Positions 7,356 through 16,499 of a DNA stretch of 64,000 bases are shown here, one piece after another. Position 1 is the stretch's first letter. Each line of letters opens with the position of its first letter. The stretch spans positions 310,001 through 374,000 of the forward strand of contig NZ_JALJCL010000001.1 in assembly GCF_023698535.1 (NCBI RefSeq), given 5' to 3'. Source of the DNA: Halorientalis regularis. GTDB lineage: Archaea > Halobacteriota > Halobacteria > Halobacteriales > Haloarculaceae. The position numbers were made by a program, and so were the translations under genes. Below the pieces are notes generated by a model. That model saw only the letters and a list, made by a program, of their open reading frames with translations, was not told where the DNA came from and made no database searches.

Positions 7356-8554
7356 TCGTCGTCACCTCCGAACATGTTGTCGTAGTACTCCTGATAGCGT
7401 TCCATAGTCTGTGCGACCGGGTTCGTGCCGGCGTCCTCTGGGGACTGGCCCCCGTCGGCCGCCATGCCTTCTTCACCGCTGCCGTCGCGCCCGGTCGCGC
7501 GCCGGCCCAGCGCGATGCCCCAGCGCAGCACGCCACCGGGGAAGATGTTCAACAGGAATAGCGTCACGATGGCGAACAGGAAGAACGACATCTCCGAGAT
7601 GGACTTCCCGAGCACCGGGACGGTGAACTCGACGAGGTTCAGGTAGTCAGGCAGCATGGCGACGAACAGGCCGCCGAGTGCAGCTCCGACGATGGTCCCC
7701 ATCCCGCCCAGCACGGCCGCGATGATGACCTCGACGTTGATGATGACCGACATCAACTCCGAGGGCGTCGGCGACCCGACCGGCGTGTGCACGTACACTG
7801 CGCCGGCGAGGCCACCGATAGCACCGCTGAGGACGAACGCGAAGATCTTGAACTTCGCCTTGCTCAGGCCCGCGGCCGACACGGCGTCTTCGTCCTCGCG
7901 GATCGCAGTGAGGATCGATCCCGTGTTCGAGCGGGTGAGTGCCCACAGCAGCGCGAAGATAGCGAGGAACAGCCCGAGCGCGAGGAAGTAGTTGCTCACG
8001 AATCCCAGGCCGATGAGATTGTCGGGGTTGCTCAGGCCCTGTTCACCGCCGAAGATGTCGCTCATGAAGATGAACACCTGGAGCAGGATCAGCGGTGCGA
8101 CCAGCGTCACCAGCGACAGATACGGCCCCTCGATACGGAGGGCCGGCACGCCGATCATGACGCCGGCCAGTGCGGCCAGCAAGACACCGCCGAGGATCGA
8201 GATCCACGGCGAGAGTCCGTGGCCCATGTTCAGCAACGCCGAGGTATAACCCCCGACGGCGAAAAACAGGCCGTGCCCGAAGCTGATCTCGCCGGTGTAG
8301 CCGGAGACGGCGTCCCAGCTCATCGCGAACATGGCGAAAAACAGCGCGGCCGCCACGTTGTACAGCCCGAGTTGCCAGGAGCTGGCCGGCAGGATCATCA
8401 CCACGAACTGCCCGACGACCGGGAGCGAGACCAGCAGCGGCAGCGCGATGAGGAAGGCGAGTCCGAACACGCCGATCTTCTGTCGCAGCGGCAGTCCGAG
8501 CGGATTCAGTTTCCCGAGCAGCAGGCGTAGTCGAGATTGTGAATTGTCAGTCAT
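7352..8554 (-). CDS. livM: Liv-type ABC transporter permease (LivM)
   Basis: 400 residues with about ten hydrophobic helices; the conserved segment GYTGEISFGHGLFFAVGGYTSALL marks LivM permeases. The C-terminal ~50 residues are a Gly/Asp/Glu-rich cytosolic tail ending FGGDDE, longer than in bacterial LivM. Located in the cytoplasmic membrane as partner of LivH. Four bases separate it from livH upstream and it overlaps livG downstream, so the order SBP-livH-livM-livG-livF is one operon. Confidence 0.92.
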   Translation of the reverse strand: MTDNSQSRLRLLLGKLNPLGLPLRQKIGVFGLAFLIALPLLVSLPVVGQFVVMILPASSWQLGLYNVAAALFFAMFAMSWDAVSGYTGEISFGHGLFFAVGGYTSALLNMGHGLSPWISILGGVLLAALAGVMIGVPALRIEGPYLSLVTLVAPLILLQVFIFMSDIFGGEQGLSNPDNLIGLGFVSNYFLALGLFLAIFALLWALTRSNTGSILTAIREDEDAVSAAGLSKAKFKIFAFVLSGAIGGLAGAVYVHTPVGSPTPSELMSVIINVEVIIAAVLGGMGTIVGAALGGLFVAMLPDYLNLVEFTVPVLGKSISEMSFFLFAIVTLFLLNIFPGGVLRWGIALGRRATGRDGSGEEGMAADGGQSPEDAGTNPVAQTMERYQEYYDNMFGGDDE

Positions 8555-8558
8555 GATA

Positions 8559-9431
8559 TCACTCCGCGAACTCCCGGCCGAAGAGGCCTTCAGGTTTCAC
8601 CAGCAGGACCACCACGAGGACGACGAGTGGTGCCAGCCCCTGGAGGCTGGACGAGATCAGGTTCGTCGTCGCGATCTCGAGGAAGCCGATGAGGTACGCG
8701 CCGATGACGCTTCCGCGGATCGAGCCGATCCCGCCGACGACGACGATGGAGAAGGAAAGCACGAGTTGTGCCTGCCCCATCGCGAAGTCGGCCGTCAGCC
8801 ACGATCCCAGGAACAGGCCGGCGATGCCGGCGAACGCGCCCGCGATGATCCACGTGATCAGGTTGATGCGACTGCTCTTGATCCCGACGAGCGACGCGCC
8901 CTTGTGACTCATGCTGACCGCCAGGATCCCCTTGCCGGTTTTCGTGTAGTTGACGAACAGGAACAGCAGGCCGATGATGATCCACGAGACGACGAACATC
9001 ACGCCCAGCAGGTTCTGGAACGTCGACCCGGCGATGTGGAACTGTCCCTCGATCAGTCTCGGGAGCGACCGGCTGGTCGTTCCCTCGAAGACCACGATGG
9101 CCTGTTCGATGACGACACTCACCACGAGCGTCGTGATCATCACCATGATCGGCTCCTCTTCGAGCCGCTTGACCATGCCGAGATACAGCAGGCCGGCGAA
9201 CAACGCCGGGATCGTGACCGAGGCCAGCACCGCTCCGGGGATGCCGAGTCCGAACTGGCCGGCGTAGTACGCCGAGAACGCGCCCATCGTGATGGTGGCC
9301 CCGTGGGCGAGATTCAGGACACCCCCGACGCCGAAGATGAGGGTAAATCCGATGGCGATCAGCGCGTACAGGGCGCTGATCATTGCCGCCTGTACGATGA
9401 TTGTGAGTGCGACTGAGAGTATACTTGCCAT
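8559..9431 (-). CDS. livH: Liv-type ABC transporter permease (LivH)
   Basis: 290 residues, about eight membrane helices. The segments ALIAIGFTLIFGVGGVLNLAHG and the GGIGSIRGSVIGA loop are typical of LivH. Start ATG 9431 lies 33 bases downstream of the binding-protein stop. Forms the transmembrane pore with LivM for a small carboxylate or amino acid. Confidence 0.92.
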   Translation of the reverse strand: MASILSVALTIIVQAAMISALYALIAIGFTLIFGVGGVLNLAHGATITMGAFSAYYAGQFGLGIPGAVLASVTIPALFAGLLYLGMVKRLEEEPIMVMITTLVVSVVIEQAIVVFEGTTSRSLPRLIEGQFHIAGSTFQNLLGVMFVVSWIIIGLLFLFVNYTKTGKGILAVSMSHKGASLVGIKSSRINLITWIIAGAFAGIAGLFLGSWLTADFAMGQAQLVLSFSIVVVGGIGSIRGSVIGAYLIGFLEIATTNLISSSLQGLAPLVVLVVVLLVKPEGLFGREFAE

Positions 9432-9464
9432 ATGTGAAATATGAACTGAGAAGATCAGTCCGCG

Positions 9465-10841
9465 TTACACCCAGGGCGGAGCCTGGTAGTCGGCGCTCGA
9501 GACGTAGCTCGGGTGCAGGACTTCCTGAACGCCGCTGCCGTCCTCGGACTGCCACTGCTGGAAGACGGGGTTGACGCCCGTTTCCGGCGGACTGTCGGTC
9601 GTGAAGTTGTACTTGATGTCGTGTGCGTACTTGTGGTCCTTGCCGTAGTAGTCGATGCTGCCCGCAGTGCCGGTGTAGGAACTCTCTTCGAGGCCCTTGA
9701 CGATCTCGTCGGAGTTGACCGTGCCGCGCTCGGTGGCGACGTTCGCCCACTGCATGATCGCGTCGTGGGTGATGTATCCGGTGTAGACCGGGTACCCGTC
9801 GTTGGCTTCGTTGTAGGCTTCGGCGTAGTCCAGCGTCTTGTCGGTGAGTTCGCTCTGGGGGGTCGCCGTGTTCTGCGTGACCGTGTACTGGCAGGCCCCA
9901 CCGGTCATGCTGTAGTAGGCCGGCAGTTGGGTCAGCACGTGGATGCCGCCGAACTCGAAGGGCCGCTGGTCACGTGCCCACTGGACGACCGCCGGCGTCC
10001 CGGTGTGGGCCATCGCGACGAAGGCCGCGTCGGCACCGGACTCCTCCACGGAGTCGTAGATCGGACCGAAGTTCTGGGTCCCGGACGCGTACCGCCGTTC
10101 CATCGCGACGTCGACGTCCAGATCCCCGATGTGGTCGTCGATGGCCTTCTGGACCGGGTTCGTCCACTCGTAGTTCTCCACCAGCAGGGCCACCGAGTCC
10201 CAGCCGAGGTCGCTCCCTTTCGCCTCGAGGAAGTCGACCATGTTCTGGCCCAGATGATAGCCGTTGATGGGGCCGGTTCGGAAGTGGTATTTGTACTTGT
10301 CGTAGTTCTCGTTGACCTGCTTGCTCGCCTTCGGTGACGCCGCACCGGTCGTCATGTGGACCGTCTGCTGCTGTGCGATGGGGTCCATCAGCTGGAGCAG
10401 GACCTCGCTCGTGAACACACCGGTCGTCATGTGTGCGCCTTCGTCCAGCGTCAGCGCACGATAGCGCTGTCGACCCGTCGAGGGACTCTCCTGGGTGTTC
10501 TTGATCGAGACCTTGACGTTGTCGGCCTCACTCAGCAGCTTGTCGCTGTTGTTGATCTGCTTGGCCGCCAGTTCCGCCGAGTTGGCGATGGCTGCACCGA
10601 TCGGGTTGTTCTCCGGTGCCGGAGCGAGTACCCCGATGGTCACCTCGCTCGGAATGCCTTCGGTCGAACTTCCGGGACCGCCCCCGAGACAGCCCGCGAA
10701 CCCTGTCGCTGCCGCCCCGACACCGGCCGCCTGAATGAACCGGCGTCGGTTGAGCTTCGAACTATTTCCATTGTATTCGTCCCCGATTTCTTTGCTACCA
10801 TTGGCGCTTCCTGCACCGCTACTACTTCCATCGTTAACCAT
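9465..10841 (-). CDS. Tat-exported lipoprotein, Liv-type solute-binding protein
   Basis: 458 residues from ATG 10841; the frame extends upstream, but this ATG has a TATA box 30 bases before it. A hydrophilic stretch precedes the Tat motif NRRRFIQAAG near residue 31 and a lipobox FAGC, so the mature protein should be lipid-anchored outside the membrane. The rest is a type I periplasmic-binding fold of the branched-chain amino-acid receptor family (VTIGVLAPAPENNPIG at the start). The ligand is unknown; neighbouring acyl-CoA enzymes suggest an organic acid rather than Leu/Ile/Val. Confidence 0.92.
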   Translation of the reverse strand: MVNDGSSSGAGSANGSKEIGDEYNGNSSKLNRRRFIQAAGVGAAATGFAGCLGGGPGSSTEGIPSEVTIGVLAPAPENNPIGAAIANSAELAAKQINNSDKLLSEADNVKVSIKNTQESPSTGRQRYRALTLDEGAHMTTGVFTSEVLLQLMDPIAQQQTVHMTTGAASPKASKQVNENYDKYKYHFRTGPINGYHLGQNMVDFLEAKGSDLGWDSVALLVENYEWTNPVQKAIDDHIGDLDVDVAMERRYASGTQNFGPIYDSVEESGADAAFVAMAHTGTPAVVQWARDQRPFEFGGIHVLTQLPAYYSMTGGACQYTVTQNTATPQSELTDKTLDYAEAYNEANDGYPVYTGYITHDAIMQWANVATERGTVNSDEIVKGLEESSYTGTAGSIDYYGKDHKYAHDIKYNFTTDSPPETGVNPVFQQWQSEDGSGVQEVLHPSYVSSADYQAPPWV

Positions 10842-10870
10842 GGTGTCTGTCCCCACATTGTAAACGAGGC

Positions 10871-10880
10871 TAATAAATCT
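10871..10880 (-). promoter_or_regulatory. TATA box of the liv operon
   Basis: AGATTTATTA on the minus strand, centred about 34 bases before ATG 10841. A second AT-rich box (TTTATATTA, around 10922-10930) lies further upstream, immediately after the enoyl-CoA hydratase stop. Confidence 0.5.
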
Positions 10881-10938
10881 TCGTGGCGTTTGTTGGGGAA
10901 ATGAAAGTAAATTTGAAGCTAATATAAAAGGCCTCGTA

Positions 10939-11730
10939 TTACCGGCCTTCAAAGTCGGGGTCCCGCCCCTCCATGAACGCCGTCGCACCCTCCTCGTGGT
11001 CGTGTGTTTCGAAGACCTGGGCCTGGCCCGCGGCCTCGTTCGTCATGGCCTGATCGAGGTCGCTGTTGAGTCCCTGGCGGATGAGCCGCTTCGAGGTTTT
11101 CAGCGCGACCGTCGGACCGGAGGCGATGCGGTCGACGTATTCGGCGGCCTCGTCCTCGAATTCGTCGTCGTCGTAGACCTGCGTGAACAGGCCGATGTCT
11201 TCGGCTTCCTCCGCGTCGAGCATCTCGCCGGTCAGGACGAGTTCCTGGGCCTTGTTCTGGCCGACGATCCGGGGCAGGAAGTACGAGGTTCCCGTGTCGA
11301 CTGCGAGCCCGACCTGCCGGAACCCGAAGCTGATCCGGGAGTTCTCGCTTGCGACCTGCACGTCACACGCGATGGCCAGGTTCGCACCCGCGCCGAAACA
11401 GGTGCCGTCGATCTTGGCGATCACCGGCAGTTCACACTCGTGGACCCGGGTGAGCGCTTCGGAGGTGTCGTTGATGTTCTGGACTTTCTCGTAGGGCTGG
11501 ACCTCCCCGTGGAGGCCTTCGAGCATGGCGTTGATGTCACCGCCGGCGGAGAACGACCCGCCTGCGCCCGTGACGACGACACACCGCGCGTCGGACTCGT
11601 CGACCCGATCCATGGCGTCGACGATGCCCTCGGCCACGTCGCCCGTCAGCGCGTTGCGCATGTCCGGTTCGTTCAGCCTCACTGTGGCGATGCCGTCCTC
11701 GACTTCGAAGAGTACTGATTCGTCCGACAT
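10939..11730 (-). CDS. enoyl-CoA hydratase/isomerase (crotonase family)
   Basis: 263 residues, standard length. The oxyanion-hole segments GAGGSFSAGGDINAM (near 55) and KIDGTCFGAGANLAIACD (near 105) are intact, and the C terminus GRDPDFEGR is typical. It should hydrate an enoyl-CoA or isomerise its double bond in the cytosol. It is upstream of the liv operon on the same strand, with its own promoter and an inverted repeat at 11793-11811. Confidence 0.92.
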   Translation of the reverse strand: MSDESVLFEVEDGIATVRLNEPDMRNALTGDVAEGIVDAMDRVDESDARCVVVTGAGGSFSAGGDINAMLEGLHGEVQPYEKVQNINDTSEALTRVHECELPVIAKIDGTCFGAGANLAIACDVQVASENSRISFGFRQVGLAVDTGTSYFLPRIVGQNKAQELVLTGEMLDAEEAEDIGLFTQVYDDDEFEDEAAEYVDRIASGPTVALKTSKRLIRQGLNSDLDQAMTNEAAGQAQVFETHDHEEGATAFMEGRDPDFEGR

Positions 11731-11755
11731 ACTACGACCCCTGTCGGCCTACCCG

Positions 11756-11767
11756 TTCAAAAAATTT
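11756..11767 (-). promoter_or_regulatory. TATA box of the enoyl-CoA hydratase gene
   Basis: AAATTTTTTGAA on the minus strand, about 31 bases before ATG 11730. Confidence 0.5.
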
Positions 11768-11792
11768 CCCCATCGTCTACCACTGGTTCACA

Positions 11793-11811
11793 GCTAGCAA
11801 TTTGCGCTAAC
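11793..11811. promoter_or_regulatory. GCTAGC/GCTAAC repeat, candidate operator
   Basis: GCTAGC and GCTAAC flank AATTTGC, with an inner palindrome GCAA-A-TTGC. It lies about 25 bp upstream of the TATA box. It shares the CTAAC/GTTAG arms of the palindrome upstream of the acyl-CoA ligase (5741), so both could bind the same regulator. Confidence 0.35.
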
Positions 11812-11849
11812 ATTGTAATTCCGGCACCGTTCGGCCGTGAGGGTCCGAG

Positions 11850-12617
11850 CTAGCGGCTCGTCCACCCACCGTCGACCGACAGCACGGAGCCGGTGACGTA
11901 ACTCGCGGCGTCGCTGGCCAGGAAGACGGCCGGACCAGCGATCTCGTCGGGTTCGGCGAACCGCTCCAGCGGCGTCCGGTCCAGCAGGGACTGACGGATG
12001 TCCTCGTTTTCCATCGCCTCCTCGATGAGGTCCGTCGCGACGTAGCCGGGCGCGATGGCGTTGACCCGGATCTCGGGGGCCCAGTCCAGCGCCATGCTCT
12101 TGGTCAGGCCCACCAGGCCGTGTTTGGAGGCGACGTAGGGATGCTGCCGGGGAAGCCCGACCAACCCGCCGACGCTGGCGACGTTGATCAGACTGCCGCC
12201 GCCGTCTGCCAGATGCTCCGCGCTCGCTCGTGCACACGCGAAGGCCCCGCGGAGGTTCACGTCGACCGTGAAGTCGAATCCGTCTTCGAGGTCGACGCGC
12301 TCGGGCGACCCGAGTGCGGGGTCGGGGTTGACCCCGGCGTTGTTGACCACCACGTCGACGCCACCGAAGGCGTCGACCGCCTCGTCGAACAGGGCCCCGA
12401 CGCTATCCTCGTCGGTCACGTCCACCGTCGCGGCGTGAGCCTCTCCGCCGGCGTCGCGGATGGTCGCCGCGACGGTCTCCACGTCCTCGGCCGTCCGGGA
12501 CGCGGGAACGACCGACGCGCCAGCGCCGGCAAGCCCTTCCGCGATGGCCCGCCCGATGCCGCGACTCCCGCCGGTGACGACTGCGACACGTCCACTCAGG
12601 TCGAACTCGTCGTGCAT
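11850..12617 (-). CDS. short-chain dehydrogenase/reductase (3-oxoacyl reductase type)
   Basis: 255 residues from ATG 12617, chosen over the longer frame because a TATA box lies 29 bases before it. Cofactor motif TGGSRGIGRA near residue 15, NNAG near 90, catalytic Ser in INVASVGG and YVASKHG (Tyr/Lys) near 158-162, and C-terminal GSVLSVDGGW. It probably oxidises or reduces a 3-hydroxy/3-keto group with NAD(P)(H). With the acyl-CoA ligase and hydratase it could complete a partial beta-oxidation-like path for the substrate taken up by the Liv system. Confidence 0.9.
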   Translation of the reverse strand: MHDEFDLSGRVAVVTGGSRGIGRAIAEGLAGAGASVVPASRTAEDVETVAATIRDAGGEAHAATVDVTDEDSVGALFDEAVDAFGGVDVVVNNAGVNPDPALGSPERVDLEDGFDFTVDVNLRGAFACARASAEHLADGGGSLINVASVGGLVGLPRQHPYVASKHGLVGLTKSMALDWAPEIRVNAIAPGYVATDLIEEAMENEDIRQSLLDRTPLERFAEPDEIAGPAVFLASDAASYVTGSVLSVDGGWTSR

Positions 12618-12640
12618 ACCCCTGCCTGCGAGCGTCGGAC

Positions 12641-12684
12641 TGATAAATACTCGGCGGGCAGTGGCCCCCGGCCGCCACACTGCC
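12641..12684. promoter_or_regulatory. SDR promoter with adjacent inverted repeat
   Basis: TATA-like GTATTTATCA on the minus strand at 12641-12650, 29 bases before ATG 12617. Directly upstream, GGCAGTG (12657-12663) and CACTGCC (12678-12684) form a 7-bp inverted repeat in the short gap between the SDR gene and the divergent lipoprotein gene; a candidate shared operator. Confidence 0.4.
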
Positions 12685-12715
12685 GGCAGAAAGCACTCGT
12701 TGGAACGGAGATTCG

Positions 12716-13183
12716 GTGCAGGTGACTGTTCGACGTTCCGCGCTCGCCGTCGTGATCGGCCTACTGGCGGCTCTCGGGTCGGGGTGTCTCGGTGAACAGG
12801 GCGGGAACCAGCCGAATCCCCACCACGCGGTGTCGCTACACAACGACTGGACCCGCAGCGTCACGCTGGAGCTACGGGTCGTTCGCACCGCGACGAACGA
12901 GACGGTCCACGCCGAGACCTACGAGCTGGAACCCGGAGCGGAGCGGGAGGTGTACGATACGGCGGCGGCCGACCCGGACGGGATCGAACGGTTCGCGGTC
13001 GTCCTGACCGCGCGCAACGAGACCCAACGCGTCGAAATCGAGACGAACGCGTGCTACTGGTACGCGTCTGGCGGCGTGAGCGAGGGGGCGACCTGGAGTC
13101 CTGGTATTCGATCCGTCGACTCCGTCGAGATCACCTCACTGGTTGGGCGGGGGCTTTTGAACGGGCCCACCCCTAGAAGTGGT
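12716..13183 (+). CDS. small lipoprotein frame with no stop before the photolyase gene
   Basis: Starts at GTG 12716 (or GTG 12722): VRRSALAVVIGLLAALGSGC is a signal peptide with a GSGC lipobox, followed by a ~110-residue beta-rich domain with N-glycosylation-type NET sites. No stop occurs; the frame runs straight into the photolyase, giving a 630-residue open frame. A lipid-anchored outer-face photolyase is implausible, and a TATA-like box lies 29 bases before the photolyase ATG. A one-base frameshift would give a TGA at about 13077. I treat these as two genes; the 3' end of this one is uncertain. Confidence 0.5.
13154..13162 (+). promoter_or_regulatory. TATA-like box of the photolyase gene
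   Basis: CTTTTGAAC centred about 27 bases before ATG 13184, inside the open frame of the upstream lipoprotein; supports independent initiation of the photolyase. Confidence 0.4.
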
Positions 13184-14608
13184 ATGCGCATCCACTGGCA
13201 CCGGCGGGACCTGCGAGGTGCAGACAACGCCGGCCTTCGGGCGGCCGCGACCGCCGCGGCCGACGACGAGACCCCGGGTGTGGTCCCTGTGTTCGTCTTC
13301 GACCGTGACGTGCTCGCACACGCTGGCCCGCCCCGGGTCGCGTTCATGCTCGACGCGCTCGCCTCTCTCCGCGAGTGGTACCGCGACCGCGGGAGCGACC
13401 TGCTCGTCCGACAGGGCGACCCCCGCGAGATCCTCCCCGCCCTCGCCGCCGAGTTCGACGCCGATGGCGTCACCTGGTGCAAGGACTACTCCGGACTGGC
13501 GACCGAACGCGACGCCGAAGTCCGGCAGGCCCTGGCCGAGGAAGACGTGACACGCGAGGGGGTCCACGACGCCATCTTCCACGAACCCGGCGCGATCACC
13601 ACCAACGACGGCGACCCCTATCAGGTGTTCACCTACTTCTCGAAGAAGTGGCACGACCGACGGAAACCCGACCCCTTCGACGCACCCACCGGCGACGAGT
13701 TGGCCGACGTGAGCGACGACGAACCCCTCCCCACCCTCTCGGAGCTGGGATTCGACGCCCCCGAGGCCGACGTGCCGCCGGCCAGCCCCGCGGCCGCACG
13801 CGACCGACTCAGCGAGTTCTGTGACGGGCCCATCTACCGCTACGGCGAGCGGCGCGACTACCCCGCCGACGGGTGTACGTCCCGGCTCTCGGCCCACCTC
13901 AAGTGGGGCACCATCGGCATCCGGGAGGTGTACGAGGAGACCGAGGCCGCGAAGTTCGCGGTCGAAGAGGGCAGCGACGAGGCCGAGTCAGTGTTCGAGT
14001 TCCAGGATCAACTGGCCTGGCGGGAGTTCTACACGCAGGTCCTCTTCTACAACCCCGAGGTGGTCACCGAGAACTACAAGGAGTACGAGCGGGCGATCGA
14101 GTGGCGCGAGGATCCGGAAGCGTTGCAGGCCTGGAAGGACGGCGAGACGGGGTATCCAATCGTCGACGCGGGGATGCGCCAGTTGCGAAAGGAGGCGTAC
14201 ATGCACAACCGGGTGCGCATGATCGTCGCCTCCTTCCTGACGAAGGACCTCCTGCTGGACTGGCGACACGGGTACGACTGGTTCCGGGAGAAACTGGTCG
14301 ATCACGACACGGCCAACGACAACGGCGGCTGGCAGTGGGCCGCCTCGACGGGGACCGACGCCCAGCCGTACTTCCGGATCTTCAACCCGACGACACAGGG
14401 GGAACGCTACGACCCGGACGCCGAGTACATCACGACCTACGTCCCCGAGTTGCGCGGCGTCGACCCGGACCTGATCCACGACTGGCCGACGCTCTCGCTG
14501 ACCCAGCGCCAGCAGGCGGCCCCGGAGTACCCCGCGCCCATCGTGGACCACGGCGAGCGGCGCGAGCAGGCTATCGAAATGTTCGAGTCCGCTCGGGGGG
14601 ACGACTAA
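13184..14608 (+). CDS. phr: cryptochrome/DNA photolyase family protein (CPD photolyase)
   Basis: 474 residues from ATG 13184 (MRIHWHRRDLRGADNAG). The N-terminal alpha/beta antenna-binding domain spans about 1-130 and the FAD-binding helical domain about 200-470. TGYPIVDAGMRQL, MHNRVRMIVASFLTKDLL and DNGGWQWAASTGTDAQPYFRIFNP are the hallmark FAD and DNA-binding segments of class I photolyases. It repairs UV-induced cyclobutane pyrimidine dimers using blue light, a standard need of surface-brine archaea. Confidence 0.95.
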   Translation: MRIHWHRRDLRGADNAGLRAAATAAADDETPGVVPVFVFDRDVLAHAGPPRVAFMLDALASLREWYRDRGSDLLVRQGDPREILPALAAEFDADGVTWCKDYSGLATERDAEVRQALAEEDVTREGVHDAIFHEPGAITTNDGDPYQVFTYFSKKWHDRRKPDPFDAPTGDELADVSDDEPLPTLSELGFDAPEADVPPASPAAARDRLSEFCDGPIYRYGERRDYPADGCTSRLSAHLKWGTIGIREVYEETEAAKFAVEEGSDEAESVFEFQDQLAWREFYTQVLFYNPEVVTENYKEYERAIEWREDPEALQAWKDGETGYPIVDAGMRQLRKEAYMHNRVRMIVASFLTKDLLLDWRHGYDWFREKLVDHDTANDNGGWQWAASTGTDAQPYFRIFNPTTQGERYDPDAEYITTYVPELRGVDPDLIHDWPTLSLTQRQQAAPEYPAPIVDHGERREQAIEMFESARGDD

Positions 14609-14629
14609 TCCCTGGACAGCCATCGGTTG

Positions 14630-14639
14630 TATTTATAAC
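14630..14639 (+). promoter_or_regulatory. TATA box of the histidine kinase gene
   Basis: TATTTATAAC, about 38 bases before ATG 14673, so a short leader of roughly ten bases is likely. Confidence 0.5.
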
Positions 14640-14672
14640 GTCAGCCACACGACGTACGCGGGAGTCGCGATT

Positions 14673-16379
14673 ATGGCGGTCTCTCACGTCTCGTTCGTGC
14701 TCATCTGGGGGACGATCACAGCCGCTGCCGCGCTGACACTGCTGGCGTGGCGGCAGCGGCCCAAACCCGGCGCGACGCCGTTCGCGGCGATGATGGGAGC
14801 CGGGACCTGGTGGGTCGTCACTTCCGCGATCGGTCTGTTCACCCTCGATTCCAGCCGGCGGATACTCCTGCACAGTCTGGAGTGGTTCGGCCCCGCCGTC
14901 CTCCCGCCAGCGTGGCTGGTGTTCGCCCTGGAGTACACGAGCCGCGAGGAGTACGTCTCTCGGCGGACGCTAGCAGCACTCGGGGTCGTCCCGCTAGTCA
15001 CTCTATTCTTGCTGGCGACCAACGACGCCCACCACCTGCTGTACACGGACCGGGCGGTCCGACGGTACGGTGACATCGCACTCGTCGAAGCTCGGCGTGG
15101 CCCCTGGTTCTGGGTGTTCATCACCTACGCGTACGCCCTACTGGCGGCCGGGACCTTCCACGTCATCCAGCTGGCGGTCAGTAGCCGGTCGCTCTACCGG
15201 GGGCAGGCGGCCGCCCTGCTCGTGACCGTCCTCGCGCCGTGGGTCGGGAACCTCACCTACGCCACCGATTACCTCCCGGTCGTCCTGCTGACGGGCACGG
15301 ACCTGTCACTGACGAACTTCGACCCGACGCCGTTCATGTTCGTCATCTCCGGGGCTGCGGGGCTGGCCGCGCTGTCGCAGTTCCGGTTTCTCGACGCCGT
15401 GCCGGTCTCCAGTCGCGTCGCCCGAGATTCGGTCGTCGAGAGTATGGACGACGGCGTGATCGTCGTCGACGACGACGACACCGTGATCGACTGCAATCCG
15501 CGGGCGGCCGACATCCTCGACTGCGAGCGCGACGCCGCCGTCGAACGGCCGGTGTCGGCGCTCCTCCCGACCTACTCGGAGTTGGACGAGGGCGACACCG
15601 AGACCATCGAGATCGAACGGCAGGACGGGGTGCGCTACTACGAACTCAGCGAGACCGATCTCGGGTCGACCGTCGACGGGACCGCCGGACAGATCGTCTC
15701 GATCCACGACGTGACCGACCGGCGCAACCGCGTCCAGCAACTGGACGTGCTGAACCGCGTCCTCCGGCACAACCTCCGCAACGAGATGAACGTCATCTAC
15801 GGCTACGCCGACCGCCTTGACGATGGCGAGGCCGTCGACCGCATCCAGGAGAAGGCCATGCGCATGGTCACGCTCGGCGACAAGGCCCGCGAGATCGACC
15901 GCATCCTCGACGACGAGGGGGACAGCGACCCGATCACCGTCTCGCAGGTCCTCGACCTCGAGGTCGAGCGCGCACGGGAGACCTATCCCGACGTGACCGT
16001 CGAGTCGTCGGCCCCCGACGGGGACGCCACCTGCGACCGGCCGCTCGGCGCTGTCCTCCGGAACCTGCTGGAAAACGCCGCCGAACACAACGACTGCGAC
16101 GACCCCCGGGTCCGGGTCGACGCCAGAATCGACGGCGACGAGGCGATCATCGAAGTCGTCGACAACGGCCCCGGCATCCCCACCGAGGAGCGGTCGGTCC
16201 TGCGGACCAAAGAGGAGACCCCGCTCCAGCACTCCAGCGGACTGGGCCTGTGGCTCGTCTCCTGGGGGATCGAACGGCTCGGCGGGACGGTCACCATCGT
16301 CGAGTCCGACGTGTCGGGCACGACCATCCGGCTGGAAGTGCCGGTGATCGAGGAATCCGAACCAGCCCGAAGCGAGTGA
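14673..16379 (+). CDS. 7TM sensor histidine kinase with PAS domain
   Basis: 568 residues. Residues 1-225 hold seven hydrophobic helices of the N-terminal 7TM histidine-kinase region. A PAS domain follows (about 235-345; MDDGVIVVDDDDTVIDCN). The phosphoacceptor is His366 in LRHNLRNEMNVIYGY, and the ATPase domain shows NLLENAAEH, DNGPGIP and GLGLWLV. It autophosphorylates on His in response to an unknown membrane or cytosolic signal. No response regulator is adjacent; the nearest is the HalX protein 6 kb away, so pairing is open. Confidence 0.92.
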   Translation: MAVSHVSFVLIWGTITAAAALTLLAWRQRPKPGATPFAAMMGAGTWWVVTSAIGLFTLDSSRRILLHSLEWFGPAVLPPAWLVFALEYTSREEYVSRRTLAALGVVPLVTLFLLATNDAHHLLYTDRAVRRYGDIALVEARRGPWFWVFITYAYALLAAGTFHVIQLAVSSRSLYRGQAAALLVTVLAPWVGNLTYATDYLPVVLLTGTDLSLTNFDPTPFMFVISGAAGLAALSQFRFLDAVPVSSRVARDSVVESMDDGVIVVDDDDTVIDCNPRAADILDCERDAAVERPVSALLPTYSELDEGDTETIEIERQDGVRYYELSETDLGSTVDGTAGQIVSIHDVTDRRNRVQQLDVLNRVLRHNLRNEMNVIYGYADRLDDGEAVDRIQEKAMRMVTLGDKAREIDRILDDEGDSDPITVSQVLDLEVERARETYPDVTVESSAPDGDATCDRPLGAVLRNLLENAAEHNDCDDPRVRVDARIDGDEAIIEVVDNGPGIPTEERSVLRTKEETPLQHSSGLGLWLVSWGIERLGGTVTIVESDVSGTTIRLEVPVIEESEPARSE

Positions 16380-16499
16380 CGGTCAGGGTCGAGCGCGAGG
16401 CCCCACACCCTAGCTGCGAACGGTTACATACCGGCCGGATTTTGTACGATATCACCCGCCTTCTAAACCTTTAACAGGTGGCCAGCCGACTACTGTGAT

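Noticed and set aside
12716-14608. A genuine lipoprotein-photolyase fusion enzyme
   Set aside because: A cytosolic DNA-repair enzyme anchored outside the membrane is implausible; a TATA-like box and ATG precede the photolyase part.
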